Source: Dysgonomonas sp. UBA5412 (GTDB taxonomy: Bacteria > Bacteroidota > Bacteroidia > Bacteroidales > Dysgonomonadaceae). From it: 64,000 bases of DNA. Under the pieces are notes generated by a model, which was not told the origin of the DNA, ran no database searches, and saw only the letters and a list, made by a program, of their open reading frames with translations. The stretch lies in assembly GCA_002409595.1 (NCBI GenBank), contig DHNQ01000029.1, forward strand, positions 11,192-75,191, written 5' to 3'. The position numbers were made by a program, and so were the translations under genes. Shown piece after piece: positions 61,760 through 64,000 of this stretch; position 1 is the stretch's first letter, and each line of letters begins with the position of its first letter.

Positions 61760-62823
61760 TCTTTCTTATTTGCATAGATGGCATTAAAGATGTTTCTGTA
61801 ACCACCAACCATCTTTTCTATTGTAAAGTTTGCAAGATATGACTCTCTTGCAGCTATTGACATATTTTTTTGTGTAACCTCATCGGAAAGTATAAAATCT
61901 ATCTTTTCCTTAAACACGTCTACTGTATTGGTTACAGCAAAACCGTTTTTACCATCCAGTACTTCTGTTATTCCTCCTACTGCCGAAGCAACAACCGGAA
62001 CGCCAAAGGCTAAAGCCTCAAGCAAAGACATTGGCAGACCTTCGTAATTAGACGGTAGGGCAAAGACGTCTGCATATTTGAGATAGGAACAAGCATCGTG
62101 CGACTCACCTAAACAATAGACATTCTGAGGCAGCCCGCTTATTTCTTCTTTATTGCCGATCCAAACAAAAGCATACTGAGGCATTTGTCGGGCTATATCG
62201 AGAAACAAATCGAACTTCTTTTGTTTCGAAATCCGAGAGATACACATGACTACTCGCGAATAATTTTGCTTTAAATCATCGAGTTGGTTGGCTATAGAAT
62301 CATTCTTTTCTTTACCGGACACCCAATGATCAATAACGCCATTATATATGCGTTCTACATTTTTGTAAATTCCGACTTCTTTCATAGATTCAACATCGTA
62401 CTGGCTTACGCCTACGATTTTGTATGCTCTGTTTTTAAGCATCTTTTCGACAACAAGAAATCGGTGAAATGCTTTTCGGATCGAATCAAATCCATGTACT
62501 GTATATACTATTTTTGAAGAATTGAATGCTATGCGTCCTAATGCTCCCATCTTCGATGAATGGAGATGAACCACGTCCGGACGATATTTCAATCTATAAT
62601 AAAAGAGCTTAAAAAACAGCATCAAATCACGCCACGAAACCTCTTTACGATGATTATTCAGTTTTATTTTTGTAAAGTTACCATCCAGTGCATTCCAAGC
62701 CTCACCATCACCTCCGTACAAGACGAAGAGCTGATGCTCTGAACCTAAAGTTTTGATCAGATTGGCAACGATAGTCTGCGCTCCGCCATATTCAGAAACT
62801 GTGATAACTTGAAAAATCCTCAT
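61756..62823 (-). CDS. Glycosyltransferase, GT4 family
   Basis: 355 residues, GT-B fold. Begins MRIFQVITVSEYGGAQTIVANL; VYTVHGFDSIRKA and PSNYEGLPMSLLEALAFGVPVVASAVGG are the GT4 acceptor and donor blocks. Predicted first gene of the ten-gene polysaccharide cluster, reading leftward. No obvious match to the promoter consensus upstream. Sugar unknown; the first block is similar to galactosyl- and N-acetyl-hexosaminyl-type enzymes. Confidence 0.9.
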   Translation of the reverse strand: MRIFQVITVSEYGGAQTIVANLIKTLGSEHQLFVLYGGDGEAWNALDGNFTKIKLNNHRKEVSWRDLMLFFKLFYYRLKYRPDVVHLHSSKMGALGRIAFNSSKIVYTVHGFDSIRKAFHRFLVVEKMLKNRAYKIVGVSQYDVESMKEVGIYKNVERIYNGVIDHWVSGKEKNDSIANQLDDLKQNYSRVVMCISRISKQKKFDLFLDIARQMPQYAFVWIGNKEEISGLPQNVYCLGESHDACSYLKYADVFALPSNYEGLPMSLLEALAFGVPVVASAVGGITEVLDGKNGFAVTNTVDVFKEKIDFILSDEVTQKNMSIAARESYLANFTIEKMVGGYRNIFNAIYANKKE

Positions 62824-62940
62824 TTGTAGTTGTAAAAACTCATCTCTTATTTTGGACTGTAAAGGTAATAGTTTTTAGCTATATATCTAAAAAATAACCT
62901 TTTTTATAGAGATACTCCAAATGACAAGAAGACTTAATAC

Positions 62941-63543
62941 TCAGGCAACCATCCTTTTCCAATTAGCATATCCCAAAATGGAGACAATAAAGAAGATAAT
63001 GAATAAGCAACCAGATAGTATATCTTGCTGAACGAAAAGAAGAATACCCGATATGAGATTGGCGGGAATAACAAGCAGCCATTGCTCTGCCCATTTGCGA
63101 GAGATCATCCATAGAGCTACAATATTAAGAGATGTGGTAAGGGAATCTCCAATAGTAACATATACTATATTGTCACTAAAGTGGGTTAATATAAAAAAGA
63201 TTAGCACAGATATTACTGCTACTCCTATAATAATAGGAATCCAGAGTTTTTGATTCACTCTTGTTATTATCTCTTCTCCCGACTCTTTATTCCTATTGCG
63301 GAATATCCAAACAATCCAACCATAAACAGATGCAATAAAGAAGTAGATATAAATGCCCATACTAGCGTACAGTTGGGTATGGTAAAATATATAGATGTAA
63401 AAAAGAGCCATTATGATACTGGCTGCCCACATCCAAACATTTGCCTTATACTCTAAGTACAAAAAAATCAGACCTATAATTGCCCCAATCAAACTGATCC
63501 AATTATCTGACAAAAACGATAATATTATACTATATATATCCAT
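62941..63543 (-). CDS. pnuC: PnuC-type vitamin/nucleoside transporter
   Basis: 200 residues, about seven membrane segments. LIGAIIGLIFLYLEYKANVWMW, LYASMGIYIYFFIASVYGWIVW and IVALWMISRKWAEQWLLVIPANLI are PnuC-family blocks, WxxW-type residues included. The family imports nicotinamide riboside, thiamine or riboflavin, with the substrate trapped by a kinase afterwards. Its upstream neighbour is a TonB-dependent receptor, which in Bacteroidota points to thiamine (PnuT) as well as NR; the sequence does not decide. No kinase gene follows. Confidence 0.88.
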   Translation of the reverse strand: MDIYSIILSFLSDNWISLIGAIIGLIFLYLEYKANVWMWAASIIMALFYIYIFYHTQLYASMGIYIYFFIASVYGWIVWIFRNRNKESGEEIITRVNQKLWIPIIIGVAVISVLIFFILTHFSDNIVYVTIGDSLTTSLNIVALWMISRKWAEQWLLVIPANLISGILLFVQQDILSGCLFIIFFIVSILGYANWKRMVA

Positions 63544-63555
63544 AAAAATATAAAT

Positions 63556-63610
63556 TTTGCAGAACTCCCCTTAATGGTATGGCTAGAAAAAAAGGGGAGT
63601 ACTCTGCAAA
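63556..63610 (-). other. Long hairpin between receptor and pnuC
   Basis: TTTGCAGA (63556-63563), a 1-base bulge and CTCCCCTT (63565-63572) pair with AAGGGGAG (63592-63599), a 3-base bulge and TCTGCAAA (63603-63610). On the minus strand it starts 18 bases past the receptor stop and ends 13 bases before the pnuC ATG, so it sits inside the intercistronic RNA. May be a partial terminator, processing site or translation regulator. Confidence 0.55.
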
Positions 63611-63627
63611 TATCTTATATACATATA

Positions 63628-64000
63628 TCAAAAGCGATATCTGATCTTACCCATCAGGTTGGCTCCTGCCTGAGGATACAACCCCTTATAAACAATTTGT
63701 GTACCATCGTTAAACTTGTAGGTATCGACCCAAGCGTTGGCACTGTACTTTATACTGGCTAAATTGTTTATAAAGAATTGAAAATCTAAATTACCTATTT
63801 TTCCCGTATTTAATGTATATGAAGCGACCATATCCGAAACAAAATAGTCCTGCAAGCGATTCTCTGGATTGGAAGTATTATCATAATACATCTTACCTAC
63901 ATACTTATTGATAAAAGACAGTGTAAAATCTTCTTTTTCGAAAGGTTTGAATGTTAAAGAGAAAGATCCAACGGTAGAAGGAGAAAAAGATATATCTGTC
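63628..64000 (-). CDS. TonB-dependent receptor, C-terminal part (cut by window edge)
   Basis: The frame is open from 64000 to the stop at 63628, 123 residues, with its start outside the window. The end of the barrel is plain: SFSLTFKPFEKEDFTLSF, NKYVGKMYYDNTSNPENRL, DYFVSDMVASYTLNTGKIG, LDFQFFINNLASIKYSANAW, and a final strand GANLMGKIRYRF ending in Phe. Typical TonB-dependent receptor. Upstream of pnuC on the same strand with 84 bases between, so likely the outer-membrane half of the same vitamin uptake system. Confidence 0.9.
   Translation of the reverse strand, partial: TDISFSPSTVGSFSLTFKPFEKEDFTLSFINKYVGKMYYDNTSNPENRLQDYFVSDMVASYTLNTGKIGNLDFQFFINNLASIKYSANAWVDTYKFNDGTQIVYKGLYPQAGANLMGKIRYRF

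Noticed and set aside
1..64000. CRISPR arrays, tRNA or rRNA genes, prophage or insertion sequences
   Set aside because: No repeat-spacer pattern, cloverleaf, rRNA motif, integrase or transposase was seen on either strand.

Overview
The window looks like chromosome from a low-GC member of the Bacteroidota, most likely a Dysgonomonas-like Bacteroidales (genus is inference). The evidence: promoters of the Bacteroidetes type (TTTG, 19-20 bases, TAnnTTTG), many lipoproteins with short Ser/Thr-Cys lipoboxes, PorP/GldK/GldN proteins, a three-gene type-B succinate dehydrogenase/fumarate reductase, a large single-chain PurL, DUF4924/DUF6249-type proteins and TonB-dependent outer-membrane receptors. 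I found no rRNA, tRNA, CRISPR array, insertion sequence or prophage. Nearly all of it is ordinary chromosomal coding sequence.

Layout. 1-9.3 kb: metallo-beta-lactamase-fold hydrolase, pirin, several exported or lipoprotein unknowns, a TPR lipoprotein, serine acetyltransferase (cysE), glutamate dehydrogenase (gdhA) and a monofunctional peptidoglycan transglycosylase (mtgA). 9.3-16.5 kb: a glycerol module. A DeoR/GlpR-type repressor diverges from glpD-glpK-glpF, which is followed by an exported HAD phosphatase and a porin O/P-like barrel. Together they could release phosphate from glycerol-phosphate esters outside the inner membrane, import glycerol and oxidise it. 16.9-21.7 kb: DUF4924, an ECF sigma factor with a small membrane protein, a divergent DUF6249 protein, and a large TonB-receptor-like barrel. 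Two matching ECF-type promoter motifs face outward between the sigma gene and the DUF6249 gene.

21.7-36 kb: dprA-lolD, ugd, a membrane protein with an N-terminal Cys-rich module, purL, two tandem thioesterases, a histidine phosphatase, a cation diffusion facilitator, YceI, LysR and a TPR protein. 36.2-37.6 kb: a U32-family protein whose start is fixed by a clear promoter. 37.6-41.1 kb: porP-gldK-gldN of the type IX secretion/gliding machinery, but without gldL and gldM between gldK and gldN. 41.2-48.7 kb: DUF763, lipoproteins, a pRiA4b ORF-3-like gene coupled to miaA, a tandem ABC ATPase, an OmpA-family protein and a ketopantoate reductase.

48.9-52.4 kb: sdhC-sdhA-sdhB under a canonical promoter. 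52.7-62.8 kb: a ten-gene, one-direction polysaccharide cluster with four glycosyltransferases, a polymerase-like membrane protein, three heptose-nucleotide genes (hddA, gmhB, hddC) and an MBOAT/SGNH O-acetylation pair. 62.9-64 kb: a PnuC-type vitamin transporter downstream of the 3' end of a TonB-dependent receptor that runs off the window.

The strongest points for a second look are the gldK-gldN locus lacking gldL/gldM, the divergent ECF promoters, the repeated TTTCG sites in front of glpD, and the glycerol-phosphate scavenging layout of the glp operon.
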